DNA from: Fredinandcohnia onubensis
Lineage (GTDB): Bacteria > Bacillota > Bacilli > Bacillales > Bacillaceae_L
Length of the DNA: 64,000 nt
Assembly: GCF_031181385.1 (NCBI RefSeq)
Contig: NZ_JAPSKV010000005.1
Coordinates: forward strand, 186,001-250,000
Reading direction: 5' to 3'
A program made the position numbers and the translations under genes. The notes below the pieces were generated by a model. That model was not told the DNA's origin. It saw only the letters and a list, made by a program, of their open reading frames with translations, and did no database searches. How positions within the stretch are numbered: the stretch's first letter is position 1; the number at the start of each line of letters is the position of its first letter. Positions 1 to 9,807 of this stretch are shown here, one piece after another.

Positions 1-1
1 A

Positions 2-64
2 GCAATGCAGCGTATTGACGAAGCTGAACAATTCGGAAAAATAGCGATAAAAATCGAAGACTAA
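2..64 (+). CDS. 3' end of a gene, probably zinc-type alcohol dehydrogenase / quinone oxidoreductase
   Basis: Only the last 20 codons lie in the window, ending in TAA. The residues read AMQRIDEAEQFGKIAIKIED. An 'A...I..AE.FGKI.I.I' tail is typical of the C-terminus of medium-chain NAD(P)-dependent alcohol dehydrogenases and quinone oxidoreductases, where it forms the last helix and strand of the catalytic domain. The family call rests on this tail alone, so other proteins are possible. Transcription probably ends at the hairpin at 191-217, after the GC-rich element. Confidence 0.5.
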   Translation, partial: AMQRIDEAEQFGKIAIKIED

Positions 65-65
65 A

Positions 66-188
66 ATGAATAGCGCAAGGCGCGCGCATGCCAGCGACAA
101 GCACAAGAAAGCCCTAACAGAAGACGCTTTTTGCCTCCCGAAGCGCTTTGCTTGTGCCCTCAAGCCGATGGCGCCTACAGCTTGACCC
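66..188. repeat. GC-rich structured intergenic element, dispersed-repeat-like
   Basis: This segment is much richer in G and C than the AT-rich surroundings and is full of short inverted repeats: GCACAAG pairs with CTTGTGC, GCGC/GGCGCC motifs sit at both ends, and AAGCG/CGCTT pairs lie inside. It can fold into a long branched hairpin. No convincing reading frame is present. It resembles the non-coding dispersed repeats found in many Bacillus chromosomes, but with one copy in the window I cannot prove it is repeated. Confidence 0.45.
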
Positions 189-190
189 GA

Positions 191-217
191 ACTGCACCTA
201 ATAAAGGTGCAGTTTTT
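191..217 (+). terminator. Rho-independent terminator of the upstream oxidoreductase gene
   Basis: ACTGCACCT and AGGTGCAGT form a near-perfect stem with a small AT loop, followed by a run of T on the plus strand. The minus strand has no U-run here, so it probably serves the plus-strand gene ending at 64. Confidence 0.75.
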
Positions 218-961
218 CTATCCAAAATAACCCGTTAATTTTTTCTTCATCTGTTCCTTGTTCTCAGCAAATTGCCTGTGACGGTGACCATTTCCACCTG
301 ATGTATGTGGAAATCCATAAAGAACGCTATCTGGTGATACATACCCATTTTCTGCAAGATAGTTGAACACAGCTGTCACATTAACCCCTAGAGGAATGAT
401 GAGCGGATTTTGCATACGCACCAACTCTTCTGTAAAACTATCCATAATATGTTTCTTTAACAGTTCCGTTTTTAACATCTTTGGAGTAGAACCACTGTAG
501 TTTTTTCCCTTATAGAATACTGGATACCTAATAACAGAAGCTGTTTGAACAAGATGACTTGCAGACGTAAAAAGCTCACTGGTCGATTCAATTTCGAGGT
601 ATGAGTGTAACCCTAGTTCATCGAGCATCCCAATCAGATTTTTCCTCATCGGACCTTCAAAACTGGAATTCTTTTTCACCTCGTGTAGGAGTTGCTCATT
701 AGAAAGGTCTTTATTTTTCGGATCAAGGATTGTTGAATATGATTTTTTCATTTGATGTAGCCCTGGTGTGATTCCGACAATCATGACTTTTGCAGACTCA
801 TTTACGTATTCAAATGGAGCATAGTAGATTTCGAGGCGCTTTTTTTCATCCTTGTCCAATAAAAATGTCTCGCTCTTTAAGTCTTCTTCTATATAGTCCA
901 TGGGCAAGGATAAAATTTTTTGTTTGTATGTTTCGAACTTTGAACCGACTACGATTGCCAC
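218..961 (-). CDS. uracil-DNA glycosylase-like protein
   Basis: A 247-residue soluble protein. Two motifs recall the UDG-fold superfamily: VGITPG near residue 62, comparable to the GxxPG motif that opens the active site, and a C-terminal FPHTSGGNGHR, comparable to the HPS-type DNA-intercalating loop. No N-terminal signal or membrane segment is seen. The start is GTG, placed by GGGAGG about seven bases upstream. It lies 46 bp after kynU on the same strand and may be co-transcribed. Whether it excises uracil is unknown, since the motifs differ from the well-studied families. Confidence 0.55.
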   Translation of the reverse strand: MAIVVGSKFETYKQKILSLPMDYIEEDLKSETFLLDKDEKKRLEIYYAPFEYVNESAKVMIVGITPGLHQMKKSYSTILDPKNKDLSNEQLLHEVKKNSSFEGPMRKNLIGMLDELGLHSYLEIESTSELFTSASHLVQTASVIRYPVFYKGKNYSGSTPKMLKTELLKKHIMDSFTEELVRMQNPLIIPLGVNVTAVFNYLAENGYVSPDSVLYGFPHTSGGNGHRHRQFAENKEQMKKKLTGYFG

Positions 962-985
962 ATGAATTCCTCCCTTAAGTTGAAC

Positions 986-1007
986 AGGTATACGGATTGG
1001 TATACCT
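986..1007. other. Inverted repeat directly after kynU
   Basis: AGGTATAC and GTATACCT form a perfect 8-bp inverted repeat with a 6-base spacer, abutting the TAA stop codon of kynU. There is no U-run, so it is more likely an mRNA 3' stem or a regulatory site for the next gene than a full terminator. Confidence 0.45.
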
Positions 1008-2276
1008 TTAAGCTACTACATCTCGTTCATTTTTATATTTTTCGTATTGTTTTTCGTCCATTATTGTTTTTAACATTTGAACAACTTTCCAAACGTCCTC
1101 ATACGAATTATAAAGGGGTACTGGTGCAAGTCGAATGATATTTGGAGCCCGAAAGTCAGGAATCACTCCATTTTCTTTGAGTGCCTTACAAATTCGTGCT
1201 GCTTCCTTATGCTCAAGACTGACGTGGCCTCCTCTAACAGACATATCAAGCGGTGAGCCAATCGTGAATCCCAGCCCTGTTAGTTCAGTATCGATCAGTT
1301 CAATTAAAAAATTCGTCAATCCAAGAGATTTACTCCGAATACATTCAATCCTTACCTCAGCAAACATTTCAAGCGAACCGAGTAAAGGAGCTAAACTTAA
1401 CACATGAGGAGTCCCAATTTGAAAGGCCCCCGCATTGCCTGCCGGTGTAAACGTATGCTCCATATCAAATTGCTTTTCTTTATTTGACCCAAACCAGCCC
1501 GCTAAGCCCGGTAATACGCCAAAATGCTTACGATTCACATACAATCCTGCAACCGCTCCAGGGCCACCATTAAGATGCTTATAATTGCACCAAAAGGCAA
1601 AGTCTACATCCCATTCAGAAAAGGAGTGTGGAATTGCACCGATTGAATGACAGCCATCAAACCCGATTATAATTCCGCGCTTATGTGCCGCATCAGTAAG
1701 ACGCTTCATATCTAAAATCTGACCACTCCGATACAATACGCTTGGCAAAACCACCAAAGCCACCTCATCGGTCATTGCCCTAATAATGTCATCTTCAGCT
1801 AAATAACGGCCCTCATGACTTTTTACCCTAACAAGATGTTCATCTGGATTAAGCCCATGAATCTGCAACTGACTTTGAAGGGCATAGATATCAGATGGGA
1901 AATTTAATTCATCCGCTACAATCTTTGTACGTTTCCCTTTTGGCTTATAAAAGGTCGCAACTAATTGATGAAGATTCACCGTCGTGGAACCCGTTACAAT
2001 TACTTCCTCAGGTGATGCACCAACAAGCGGAGCAAGTAGTTCGCTTGCCTGTTCAGACAAATAAAACCAAGGTTGCCTGCCTTGCGTCCAGCCATCAATC
2101 CCATATTCTTTCCAATCCTCTAATGAGCGAAGTAATGAACGTTCTGCCCGCTTTGATAAAAGCCCAAGTGAGTTTCCATCCAAATAGATGCTATCCGGTT
2201 TCTGATAAAATTCATCACGGAACGGAGCCAACGAATCCTCTCTATCAAGCTTTCTTGCATGTTCTAAAAAATTCAA
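1008..2276 (-). CDS. kynU: kynureninase
   Basis: PLP-dependent enzyme that cleaves kynurenine (or 3-hydroxykynurenine) to anthranilate (or 3-hydroxyanthranilate) and alanine. The 422 residues match the family length. The cofactor lysine lies in [12 protein letters not shown] near residue 235, with FDGCHSIG upstream and the N-terminal YLDGNSLG motif present. The start is TTG, fixed by AAGGGGG eight bases upstream. It lies 13 bp after the acetyltransferase gene, so the two are probably one transcript. No kynA or kynB is in the window, unlike the kynABU operons of some Bacillus species. Confidence 0.93.
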   Translation of the reverse strand: MNFLEHARKLDREDSLAPFRDEFYQKPDSIYLDGNSLGLLSKRAERSLLRSLEDWKEYGIDGWTQGRQPWFYLSEQASELLAPLVGASPEEVIVTGSTTVNLHQLVATFYKPKGKRTKIVADELNFPSDIYALQSQLQIHGLNPDEHLVRVKSHEGRYLAEDDIIRAMTDEVALVVLPSVLYRSGQILDMKRLTDAAHKRGIIIGFDGCHSIGAIPHSFSEWDVDFAFWCNYKHLNGGPGAVAGLYVNRKHFGVLPGLAGWFGSNKEKQFDMEHTFTPAGNAGAFQIGTPHVLSLAPLLGSLEMFAEVRIECIRSKSLGLTNFLIELIDTELTGLGFTIGSPLDMSVRGGHVSLEHKEAARICKALKENGVIPDFRAPNIIRLAPVPLYNSYEDVWKVVQMLKTIMDEKQYEKYKNERDVVA

Positions 2277-2289
2277 AACAGATTCCCCC

Positions 2290-3435
2290 TTAAAAGAAAT
2301 CGTACATATACGCAGGGCGGTTCGGAATCATCTTTTCAAATGTTCCTATTTCGCTTTCTGCCCCTGCAATCATACCAGCTTCGAAAAGTTCGTTCGGACG
2401 TTGATGACCGAAGAGTACCGTTGATAATGCATTAATCGAAAGTTTAATCACTCCATCTGTTTCGTCGGTAATGCGAACCTCGCTATCTTTTTTAAGGAAT
2501 GTTTTTTCATTCCAAGGTGCAAATGGGTCTGTGATTTGAAGCTTTATCGTCTCGTTTCCAGTAAATTTGTATTCTTGTAGAAATGACTCAACATCTACAA
2601 TTCGCACCATAAAATACGGACTAACTTCACGTTTCACCGTCTTTTGTTTCTTAAGAGCGAAGAATAATGGTTCTTTTTCAAATGTAATCATTTCGAGCTC
2701 AGAGATCATTGAATCATGCTGACATATAAAATTCCATAAGCCCTTCCTGGCCTCGACATTAACAGGGACAAATTCCTCAACTATCATCTTACTGTCCTTA
2801 ATTTCATAAAGGACATAACCAGTTGGCTTATCGGCCGAATTGTAATATACAGCAATGTTCAGATCATCAACCACGCTTTTCCACCAATCATCCTCCCGAA
2901 CAAGCATCCCCGAGAATGTAGTTGCATATTGCGCATAAATCTGTTTAAGTTCTTCCAGATTTGCGTTTTCAAATTGATAACGCTTGATCGTACCATTTGC
3001 AGGTTCAAACATAGTCAAATCAGCTTGCTTATGTATCGTTTTAAGGCGATTGCTAAATAGTTCCCAGCCATATTTTCGGTAAAAAAATACATCAAATGGA
3101 TGCAACATCGAAACGGTAAAACCCTGTGTCTTCATCGTTTCAAGCGCATACGTAAGCAATTCCTTTACATATCCTCTTCTTCGGTATTCCGGATACGTCG
3201 CAACACCTGCTATTCCACCCATTTTAAAGGGTTGATCACCCACATATGTAGAGAGTGGTATGAGATGAAACTTTGCTGCTAGCCTATTATTTTCATAGAT
3301 TCCATAAATTTGATGTTTTTTAAGTTTTTCAGGTACCTGATCAAGCTGTTGTTCTGAAAGCTTATATGTAAATGCATACTCTGATAAACGCACAGAATCT
3401 AAAAATTGTTCTTCAGTAAGTCTTACGATTGCCAT
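2290..3435 (-). CDS. GNAT family N-acetyltransferase, Eis-like
   Basis: A 381-residue protein with the layout of Eis-type acetyltransferases: an N-terminal GNAT domain carrying the acetyl-CoA loop [11 protein letters not shown] near residue 85, a second degenerate GNAT half, and a C-terminal sterol-carrier-like domain. Eis-family enzymes acetylate amines, including aminoglycosides and peptides; the substrate here cannot be read. AGGAGT lies upstream of the ATG. It is the first gene of a probable transcript with kynU. Confidence 0.8.
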   Translation of the reverse strand: MAIVRLTEEQFLDSVRLSEYAFTYKLSEQQLDQVPEKLKKHQIYGIYENNRLAAKFHLIPLSTYVGDQPFKMGGIAGVATYPEYRRRGYVKELLTYALETMKTQGFTVSMLHPFDVFFYRKYGWELFSNRLKTIHKQADLTMFEPANGTIKRYQFENANLEELKQIYAQYATTFSGMLVREDDWWKSVVDDLNIAVYYNSADKPTGYVLYEIKDSKMIVEEFVPVNVEARKGLWNFICQHDSMISELEMITFEKEPLFFALKKQKTVKREVSPYFMVRIVDVESFLQEYKFTGNETIKLQITDPFAPWNEKTFLKKDSEVRITDETDGVIKLSINALSTVLFGHQRPNELFEAGMIAGAESEIGTFEKMIPNRPAYMYDFF

Positions 3436-3489
3436 AGCCTTCCAACTCCTATTAGAAAAGAATCAATCTATTTTGACCAATACTCATAT

Positions 3490-3690
3490 TTACTCGCAGC
3501 TAACTTCGTCTAGACTAAAGATATTTTTCTTTTCAAAAACAACAGTTCCACCTTTGTCCATACACGCTTCTGCTATCTGCATGTTGATTTTGTGGTTATC
3601 CCTAATTTCTAATATTCTTACAACCCCAAACGTTACAATCACAAGACTCCCAATGATTGCAATGAGGAGATTTCGTTTACTTTTACTCAC
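3490..3690 (-). CDS. small single-pass membrane protein of unknown function
   Basis: A 66-residue protein with a basic N-terminus (MSKSKR), one hydrophobic segment at about residues 8-26 and a short outer domain with two cysteines (near residues 43 and 64) that could form a disulfide. The start is GTG with GAAGGGGTGAGG just upstream, a strong ribosome site. I do not recognise the family. A 15-bp palindrome (3710-3724) lies about 20 bp before the start. Confidence 0.6.
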   Translation of the reverse strand: MSKSKRNLLIAIIGSLVIVTFGVVRILEIRDNHKINMQIAEACMDKGGTVVFEKKNIFSLDEVSCE

Positions 3691-3709
3691 TACCTCACCC
3701 CTTCTTTAG

Positions 3710-3724
3710 GGTAACATAGTTACC
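3710..3724. promoter_or_regulatory. Operator-like palindrome GGTAACATAGTTACC
   Basis: A perfect 6-3-6 inverted repeat in the divergent region between the genes at 3690 (minus) and 3838 (plus). It is next to the ribosome site of the minus-strand gene and could bind a dimeric repressor. The regulator is unknown. Confidence 0.35.
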
Positions 3725-3837
3725 ACATTTTTCAATTTATAAAATAAAATTTCGCAATTTTTGTAAAAATATTTTTGTAGATTTTTCATTTCATCGGGTG
3801 TAAGATAGTAACATTAACAATGGGGAGATGGTAGATA

Positions 3838-4155
3838 ATGAGCAAACGATTAGTTCTAGCCATCATCATGTTTATTGCGATCATGTCTTTTTCAGCTACA
3901 ATCGCACATTCCCATGCGTTTAAATCACCTGATATTCAAGAAAACACTGTAACTATTAGCGGTGTTTCTATAGACAATTTTTCATCGAATGAAGATGGCA
4001 AACCTAAAATCTCCTGGATGCTTTTTTCCATCACATCGGTTTTTATCGTCCTTCGAGCAGTTTTTAAGAACTTCGAAGCGAAGCGATCATTCCAAAAATC
4101 CATATGGATAACACCCATTTTTTATCAATCGAATTATGTGGTAAAAGCTCTTTGA
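3838..4155 (+). CDS. small exported or membrane protein of unknown function
   Basis: A 105-residue protein. Residues 1-24 look like a signal peptide ending near AHSHA, followed by a short polar stretch, a second hydrophobic segment around residues 59-75 and a basic tail. A GGGGAGATGG ribosome site precedes the ATG. It is followed 37 bp later by another tiny membrane protein in the same direction, so both may be one unit. No family recognised. Confidence 0.55.
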   Translation: MSKRLVLAIIMFIAIMSFSATIAHSHAFKSPDIQENTVTISGVSIDNFSSNEDGKPKISWMLFSITSVFIVLRAVFKNFEAKRSFQKSIWITPIFYQSNYVVKAL

Positions 4156-4192
4156 TTTTTTATCATTTTAAAAATCAAGGAGGAGAAAAATT

Positions 4193-4306
4193 ATGTGGTT
4201 TAGATTTATTATGATTGGATTATGTTCCTTAACGGTAACGAGCCTATTCATCTTTCAAGGTATCGAGATTACACAAGCCTTTAAAGATTTCTTTACAAAT
4301 AAATAA
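4193..4306 (+). CDS. 37-residue membrane peptide
   Basis: ATG to TAA, 37 codons, with a strong AAGGAGGAG site seven bases upstream. The product begins MWFRFIMIGLC, has one hydrophobic segment at about residues 3-23 and a short polar end. The ribosome site and the adjacent terminator support a real gene. It follows the 105-residue membrane protein and shares its terminator. No known family. Confidence 0.6.
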   Translation: MWFRFIMIGLCSLTVTSLFIFQGIEITQAFKDFFTNK

Positions 4307-4310
4307 GTAG

Positions 4311-4350
4311 AAAAAAACGAATGTAGAAGTGAGCTCTACATTCGTTTTTT
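4311..4350. terminator. Bidirectional rho-independent terminator
   Basis: AACGAATGTAGA pairs perfectly with TCTACATTCGTT around a 7-base loop. There is a T-run on the right and an A-run on the left, so it can end both the small plus-strand genes and the minus-strand carbamoylase operon. Confidence 0.9.
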
Positions 4351-4357
4351 ATTTGGG

Positions 4358-5608
4358 TTATTCCTGTGCCATTCTTACCGTTGTGCGATATAGTAGCTCC
4401 GTACCTAGTGAGATATCTTCAAAGGTTGAATATTCCTTAGGATTATGACTGATTCCATCTTTACAACGGACGAATATCATTCCATATTCACATTCATACG
4501 ACATGGCTAATGAGTCGTGGAAAGGCCCGCTCATTAATTCCATTGGTTCCAAGCCTATGCTTTGCATCTCATTACGCATAATGTCTTTGATTCTTTCTGC
4601 ACAATAACGAGGTTCGCTATTTGTATCCTCGGTAATTTTACAACGTAGCCCGTGTTCCTCGGTAATTTCCTTAATCTTTGCATGTAATTGGACTTCAAGC
4701 TTGTGACGTCTATTTAAATCAATATCTCTTAAGTCAACCGTAAAGCTTACCTTTTCAGGAATAATGTTACGTGAATCCGGAAAAACCCGTAAACTTCCCA
4801 CGGTTCCAACAGTTGGTGCACCAGGTTCTTGGCTCGCTATCTCATTGAGCGCTATGATGATCTTTGCAGCACCTACAAGTGCATCTTTCCTCATTGGCAT
4901 CGGAACGGAACCGGCATGCCCAGCAAAGCCTTCTAATTCAACTGTTAACCATAATGGACCTGAAATACCTGTCACAATTCCAACTGGTTTATTCATATTT
5001 TCTAGAACCGGTCCTTGCTCAATATGCATCTCAAGGAACGAACCGATACTTCCTTTTGGGTATTCTGACTCTTTAAATTTTGAAGGATCACAGCCAAATT
5101 CAATGAGAGCCTCTCTTCTTGTCACGCCATCTTTATCCTGACGTTCTAACTCATCTTCTTCGAGCTTCCCAAGGATCCCCCTTACACCAAATAATCCTTT
5201 ATTAAAGCGACAGCCTTCTTCATCTGAAAAAGCAACCACCTCAATTGGCCGATTTGGAACGATATGATTCTCTTTCATTGTTTGAATGACCTCAAGTGCA
5301 CCTAATACACCAATTGTACCGTCAAATCTTCCACCATAAGGCTGGGAATCAATATGCGAGCCTAGCATTAAAATGGGGGCATCGGGATTTCCCCCTTCCA
5401 TTCTTCCAATTAGATTTCCAAAGTGGTCAATTCTAGCAGTTAATCCTGCTTCCTCCATCCAGCCTTTAACCGTTTCTACAGCTTGGCGATCTTCCTTAGA
5501 TAAAGTTAAGCGACACACTCCCGTTTCTCCGATTTTCCCTATTTTTGATAACTCTGTAATTTTTTCTTCCAGCCGTTCCTTATTAATGGTTAGTGTTTGG
5601 ATATTCAT
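4358..5608 (-). CDS. M20-family N-carbamoyl amino acid amidohydrolase (probable beta-ureidopropionase)
   Basis: A 416-residue dinuclear metallohydrolase of the hydantoinase/carbamoylase (allantoate amidohydrolase) family. Metal ligands are visible: GSHIDSQPYGGRFDG near residue 85, SDEEGCRF near 130, EMHIEQGP near 195 and a C-terminal HNPKEYS. Family members remove the carbamoyl group of N-carbamoyl amino acids. Because the locus also encodes PreTA and dihydropyrimidinase, the likely reaction is N-carbamoyl-beta-alanine to beta-alanine, CO2 and ammonia. AGGAGG precedes the ATG. It lies 18 bp after ald and is probably co-transcribed with it. Allantoate or L-carbamoylase activity is not excluded. 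Confidence 0.85.
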   Translation of the reverse strand: MNIQTLTINKERLEEKITELSKIGKIGETGVCRLTLSKEDRQAVETVKGWMEEAGLTARIDHFGNLIGRMEGGNPDAPILMLGSHIDSQPYGGRFDGTIGVLGALEVIQTMKENHIVPNRPIEVVAFSDEEGCRFNKGLFGVRGILGKLEEDELERQDKDGVTRREALIEFGCDPSKFKESEYPKGSIGSFLEMHIEQGPVLENMNKPVGIVTGISGPLWLTVELEGFAGHAGSVPMPMRKDALVGAAKIIIALNEIASQEPGAPTVGTVGSLRVFPDSRNIIPEKVSFTVDLRDIDLNRRHKLEVQLHAKIKEITEEHGLRCKITEDTNSEPRYCAERIKDIMRNEMQSIGLEPMELMSGPFHDSLAMSYECEYGMIFVRCKDGISHNPKEYSTFEDISLGTELLYRTTVRMAQE

Positions 5609-5626
5609 AGAATCAACCTCCTATTT

Positions 5627-6730
5627 TTAAATGGTTGTTACATATGGTAGATTATGAGCTCGTGCAACCCCTTCATAGACAACCTTTCCATCAATCACAT
5701 TTAAACCTTTGTGTAAGGCTCTATTTTCCGCAAAGGCGCGTTCATAGCCTTTATTCGCAACCTGTAGAATATATGGCACCGTTACATTCGTGAGTGCCAT
5801 GGTAGATGTTCTTGGAACAGCACCCGGCATATTTCCTACTGCATAATGGACGACTCCATGTTTCGTATATGTAGGATTTGCATGTGTTGTAACATGGGTA
5901 GCCGTTTCGAATATACCCCCTTGATCAATTGCAACATCGACGATCACGGATCCTTCCTCCATTAACCGAACCATCTCTTCTGTCACCAATTTCGGAGCTT
6001 TAGCCCCTGGAATAAGGACTGCACCAATTACAAGATCCGATTCCGCTACCGCTTGGCCAATCGTAAATGGATTTGACATCAAGGTTGTGATGGAATTTCC
6101 AAAAATATCATCTAACTCTCGCAATCTTGTAGCACTGACATCTAATATCGATACTTGCGCACCAAGGCCGACTGCAATTTTTGCAGCATTCATTCCGACT
6201 ACACCACCGCCAATAACGGTGACTTTCCCTCTACTTACTCCAGGTACGCCACCGAGAAGAACACCTTTTCCACCTTTTGTTTTTTCAAGAAAGGAGGCTC
6301 CAATTTGCGTGGCCATTCTTCCTGCAACTTCACTCATTGGGGTGAGTAAAGGAAGGCTCCTATCCTCTAACTGCACTGTTTCATATGCAATTGCAACAAC
6401 ATTTTTTTGGATTAAGGCCTCTGTAAGCTCTCGATCTGCAGCGAGATGCAAATAGGTGAATAATAGTAATCCGTCATAGAAATATTGATATTCCTCTTGG
6501 ATTGGTTCTTTTACTTTTATCACCATATCGCAAGCCCATGCATCTGCAGCAGTTGGCACAATCGTTGCTCCTGCATCAATATAAAGTTCATCAAAGAAGC
6601 CTGAATTCATGCCCGCTCCCGTTTCAACAAAAACCTTATGGTAATTTTGAACTAGCTGCATGACACCAGCAGGAGTTAAGGCCACACGATTTTCATTATT
6701 TTTAATTTCCTTCGGTACTCCAATTCTCAT
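5627..6730 (-). CDS. ald: alanine dehydrogenase
   Basis: NAD-dependent interconversion of L-alanine with pyruvate and ammonia. It shows the N-terminal [20 protein letters not shown] motif and a Rossmann stretch [17 protein letters not shown] near residue 170. The ATG at 6730 is preferred over one two codons earlier, because AGGTGG then sits six bases upstream and the product starts like known Ald proteins. In this locus it would recycle the alanine made when the transaminase uses pyruvate as amino acceptor. It starts the ald-carbamoylase transcript, after a terminator that separates it from the transaminase. Confidence 0.93.
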   Translation of the reverse strand: MRIGVPKEIKNNENRVALTPAGVMQLVQNYHKVFVETGAGMNSGFFDELYIDAGATIVPTAADAWACDMVIKVKEPIQEEYQYFYDGLLLFTYLHLAADRELTEALIQKNVVAIAYETVQLEDRSLPLLTPMSEVAGRMATQIGASFLEKTKGGKGVLLGGVPGVSRGKVTVIGGGVVGMNAAKIAVGLGAQVSILDVSATRLRELDDIFGNSITTLMSNPFTIGQAVAESDLVIGAVLIPGAKAPKLVTEEMVRLMEEGSVIVDVAIDQGGIFETATHVTTHANPTYTKHGVVHYAVGNMPGAVPRTSTMALTNVTVPYILQVANKGYERAFAENRALHKGLNVIDGKVVYEGVARAHNLPYVTTI

Positions 6731-6756
6731 CTCCATCCACCTTTCTTTTTTCTTGG

Positions 6757-6805
6757 TAAAAACACCCGCAATCTATTTCCTTTGTGAAAATAGATTACGA
6801 GTGTT
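6757..6805 (-). terminator. Terminator after the mmsA-transaminase unit
   Basis: AACACCCGCAATCTATTT pairs with AAATAGATTACGAGTGTT (G-U pairs allowed). On the minus strand the stem is followed by UUUUU. It ends the 9661-6819 transcript, 20-odd bases before the ribosome site of ald. Confidence 0.8.
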
Positions 6806-6818
6806 GAAGCATACCTTT

Positions 6819-8171
6819 TTACAATGATTTTATTTCTTCAATTAGAGTTCTTTGGACAAATTCGAGGTCTTCCTCTGAAATCGATAGAGGTGGCGCGAGG
6901 GTTAAGACATTATTGTACCCTGCAACTGTTGCTCCATTTTTCCCGATAATTAGACCCCTTTGTAGACACCCAGCAATCACTTTATTGACTTGACTTACTT
7001 CAAGTGGTTCCTTTGTTTGTTTATCCTTGACTAGTTCAAGCCCAATCAATAAACCTTTTCCTCTAATATCACCAACATAAGGATGGTCCACTAAAGCTGC
7101 TGTCAGGCCATCTTTCAATTTGTCACCAAGTTGCTTTGACCGGTCAAAAAGCTTTTCTTTTTCCATAATTTCTAGGTTTTTAAGTGCCAATGCACATGCT
7201 GCTGGGTTTCCACCAAACGTATTAACATGGCGGAAATAGTCATATTCCGCAGACCCTTTAAAAGCTTCGTATATTTCTTTCTTGACCGCTGTTGCTGATA
7301 ATGGAAGATATGCACTTGTAATGCCCTTTGCCATTGTAATGATATCAGGTTTAACACCGTAGTTCATAAACCCAAATGGTTTGCCTGTTCGCCCGAACCC
7401 GCAAATAACCTCATCAACAATGAGTAGGGCACCATGCTTTTCACATACTTCCTTTACTCCAGCCATGTATTTGTCAGGTGGAACAATGACCCCTCCACCA
7501 GTAATAATTGGTTCCATGATCACGCCTGCTATTGTTTCACTAAGCTCCCATGTCATCACACGGTCTATTTCCTGTACAGACTGTAATTCCAACGCTCCTG
7601 CATCCACCTTGTCATCAGATCGGTATAGGTCAGGTGGTGAGACATGGAGGAATCCTGGTGCAAGTGGTTCATATTTATATTTACGCTGCGCTTGACCAGT
7701 TGCAGCTAGCGACCCCATGGAATTACCATGATAAGCACGATAGCGTGAAATAAATTTGTAACGGGAGTGTTCCCCTTTTTGCTGATGATATTGTCTAACC
7801 AATTTAAAAGCCGTCTCATTCGCTTCCGACCCACTATTAGAGAAGAAAATAACATACTCGTCTCCAAGCATTTCATTTAGCTTTTCTGCAAGTTGAATCG
7901 CTGGTTCGTGACTTTGTGTTAATGGAAAATAGGCCATTTGCTTTAGCTGCTCATACGCAGCATGCGCTAACTCTTCTCTTCCATATCCTACATTTACACA
8001 CCAAAGCCCCGACATGCCATCAAGATAACGTTTCCCATTATGGTCTGTCACCCATGACCCTTCCGCTTTCTTAATGATTAGCGTAGAATTTGGATTATAT
8101 GGTTTCATAGCATGCCAAACATAATCCTTATCCTTGGTTAAAAGGTCTTCACTTTGCGTAACCTTTGTCAT
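6819..8171 (-). CDS. class III aminotransferase, probable beta-alanine:pyruvate transaminase
   Basis: A 450-residue PLP enzyme. It has the FFSNSGSEANETAFKL motif near residue 108, IVDEVICGFGRTGKPFG near 255 and the cofactor lysine in TMAKGITSAYLPL near 288. The omega-amino acid transaminase group moves amino groups from beta-alanine, GABA or similar donors. Its place between a malonate-semialdehyde dehydrogenase and alanine dehydrogenase argues for beta-alanine plus pyruvate giving malonate semialdehyde plus alanine. It follows mmsA by 23 bp with its own ribosome site and ends at a terminator. Confidence 0.85.
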   Translation of the reverse strand: MTKVTQSEDLLTKDKDYVWHAMKPYNPNSTLIIKKAEGSWVTDHNGKRYLDGMSGLWCVNVGYGREELAHAAYEQLKQMAYFPLTQSHEPAIQLAEKLNEMLGDEYVIFFSNSGSEANETAFKLVRQYHQQKGEHSRYKFISRYRAYHGNSMGSLAATGQAQRKYKYEPLAPGFLHVSPPDLYRSDDKVDAGALELQSVQEIDRVMTWELSETIAGVIMEPIITGGGVIVPPDKYMAGVKEVCEKHGALLIVDEVICGFGRTGKPFGFMNYGVKPDIITMAKGITSAYLPLSATAVKKEIYEAFKGSAEYDYFRHVNTFGGNPAACALALKNLEIMEKEKLFDRSKQLGDKLKDGLTAALVDHPYVGDIRGKGLLIGLELVKDKQTKEPLEVSQVNKVIAGCLQRGLIIGKNGATVAGYNNVLTLAPPLSISEEDLEFVQRTLIEEIKSL

Positions 8172-8194
8172 ACCCGCCTTCCCCCTTATCCTAA

Positions 8195-9661
8195 TTAGTA
8201 ATCAAAACGGGATGTAATCATTTTTTTACGCGTATAGAAATTTACTCCATCCTTACCATTCACATGGAGATCACCATAGAATGAATCCTTCCAACCAGAG
8301 AATGGGAAAAAGGCCATTGTCGCTGGTACACCTACATTGATTCCAAGCATTCCTGCTTCTGCTTCTTCTCTGAATTGTCTGGCCGCCCTAGCATCCTTTG
8401 TATAGATGGTGGCGCCGTTCCCAAATCGGGACTTTTGAATATATTCAAGGCCTTCGTCTAAATCCTTGGCACGTAGTAAACTTAAAACAGGTGCAAAGAT
8501 TTCTTCTTTAGCAATCGTCATTTCTGGGGTTACATGGTCAAAAATGGTTGGGCCCAAAAAGTTTCCTTCTGGCATTTCATCCATTTCTTTTCTTCCGTCT
8601 CTAATAAGTTGCGCACCTTCTTCAAGCCCTTTTTCTACATAACCAAGTACTTTATTTAGATGTGACTCGCGGATAACGGGTGTTAAGAGCACCTCATCAT
8701 CCATTCCATTTCCAATTGTGAGACGATCTGCAGCATCCTTTAATGCAGATACAAACATTTCACCATCTCCTACAACGACAACGGCACTACAAGCCATGCA
8801 GCGCTGCCCTGCACTACCAAATGTAGAGCTTATGATATTGGCTACTGCTTTTTCCATATCTGCATCTGGCATCACAATATGATGGTTTTTCGCACCTGAT
8901 AGAGCTTGAACGCGTTTCCCTTGTTGCGCTGCACGTTCATATACGTATTTCGCAACTGGCTGTGAGCCTACAAATGAAATTGCACTGACATTTGGATGAT
9001 CTAATAAACCATTTACAACATCATGTGCCCCATGAACAACATTTAAAACGCCGTTTGGTGCACCCGCTTCTGTAAATAATCTAGCAAGCTCATTAGCTAG
9101 CATTGGCGTCCGCTCTGATGGCTTTAAAACAAACGTATTTCCACAAGCAATTGCCAATGGGAACATCCACATTGGGACCATCATTGGGAAATTAAATGGA
9201 GTAATCCCACCTACTACTCCTAATGGATAGCGGAACATTTCAGAATCAATATCCTCTGCAATATTTGATAATGTCTCACCCATCATTAAAGTAGGTGCAC
9301 CTGCGGCAAATTCAACACATTCAATTCCTCGTAGAACTTCACCATGTGCCTCTTTATATGCTTTACCGTTTTCTTGGACAACAAGTCTTGCTAGCTTTTC
9401 ATGATTCTCGGTTAATAAATAGTGATATTTGTATAAGATCCTTGCCCTTTTTGGAACAGGGGTGTTTTTCCATGTTTTAAATGCTTCTCCAGCCGCTTTT
9501 ACGGCCAGGTCTACATCTTCCTTTGAAGAAAGCGGCACACGTACTAATGTTTCTTTTGTTGCCGGATTGGGTACCTCAAGTGATTGAGTTCCAAGTGCGT
9601 CCACCCATTCCCCATTTATATAATTTTTCAGAACAACCGTTTCATTTTTGACTACTGACAT
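8195..9661 (-). CDS. mmsA: CoA-acylating methylmalonate/malonate semialdehyde dehydrogenase
   Basis: A 488-residue aldehyde dehydrogenase of the MmsA/IolA branch, which oxidises malonate semialdehyde to acetyl-CoA (or methylmalonate semialdehyde to propionyl-CoA) with NAD and CoA. The catalytic cysteine lies in [11 protein letters not shown] near residue 284. [17 protein letters not shown] and the [16 protein letters not shown] tail are typical. AAAGGAGG precedes the ATG. It is first in a two-gene unit with the transaminase. No iol genes are nearby, so the role is most likely the last step of uracil (acetyl-CoA) or thymine (propionyl-CoA) breakdown. Confidence 0.92.
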   Translation of the reverse strand: MSVVKNETVVLKNYINGEWVDALGTQSLEVPNPATKETLVRVPLSSKEDVDLAVKAAGEAFKTWKNTPVPKRARILYKYHYLLTENHEKLARLVVQENGKAYKEAHGEVLRGIECVEFAAGAPTLMMGETLSNIAEDIDSEMFRYPLGVVGGITPFNFPMMVPMWMFPLAIACGNTFVLKPSERTPMLANELARLFTEAGAPNGVLNVVHGAHDVVNGLLDHPNVSAISFVGSQPVAKYVYERAAQQGKRVQALSGAKNHHIVMPDADMEKAVANIISSTFGSAGQRCMACSAVVVVGDGEMFVSALKDAADRLTIGNGMDDEVLLTPVIRESHLNKVLGYVEKGLEEGAQLIRDGRKEMDEMPEGNFLGPTIFDHVTPEMTIAKEEIFAPVLSLLRAKDLDEGLEYIQKSRFGNGATIYTKDARAARQFREEAEAGMLGINVGVPATMAFFPFSGWKDSFYGDLHVNGKDGVNFYTRKKMITSRFDY

Positions 9662-9697
9662 TTTTTGTACAGCCTCCTTTTTCGTAATTCAATATTC

Positions 9698-9748
9698 GTT
9701 AATGCTTAACCTATATGTAAATTATCCCTCATAAAGAAAATGCTTTCA
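9698..9748 (-). promoter_or_regulatory. Candidate control region of mmsA: small palindrome and cre-like site
   Basis: GTTAATGCTTAAC (9698-9710) has 5-bp inverted arms. AGAAAATGCTTTCA (9735-9748) resembles a CcpA cre site with two deviations from TGNAANCGNWNNCA, and it looks like the better cre upstream of preT (AGAAAGCGTTTTCA). Both sites lie 37-87 bp before the mmsA start. PucR binding to the palindrome is only a guess. Confidence 0.35.
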
Positions 9749-9807
9749 TTAGACATTCTGTAAAATAACTGCTTGTTATTTTTCCACACTTTGAATACTC
9801 CTTGCAC

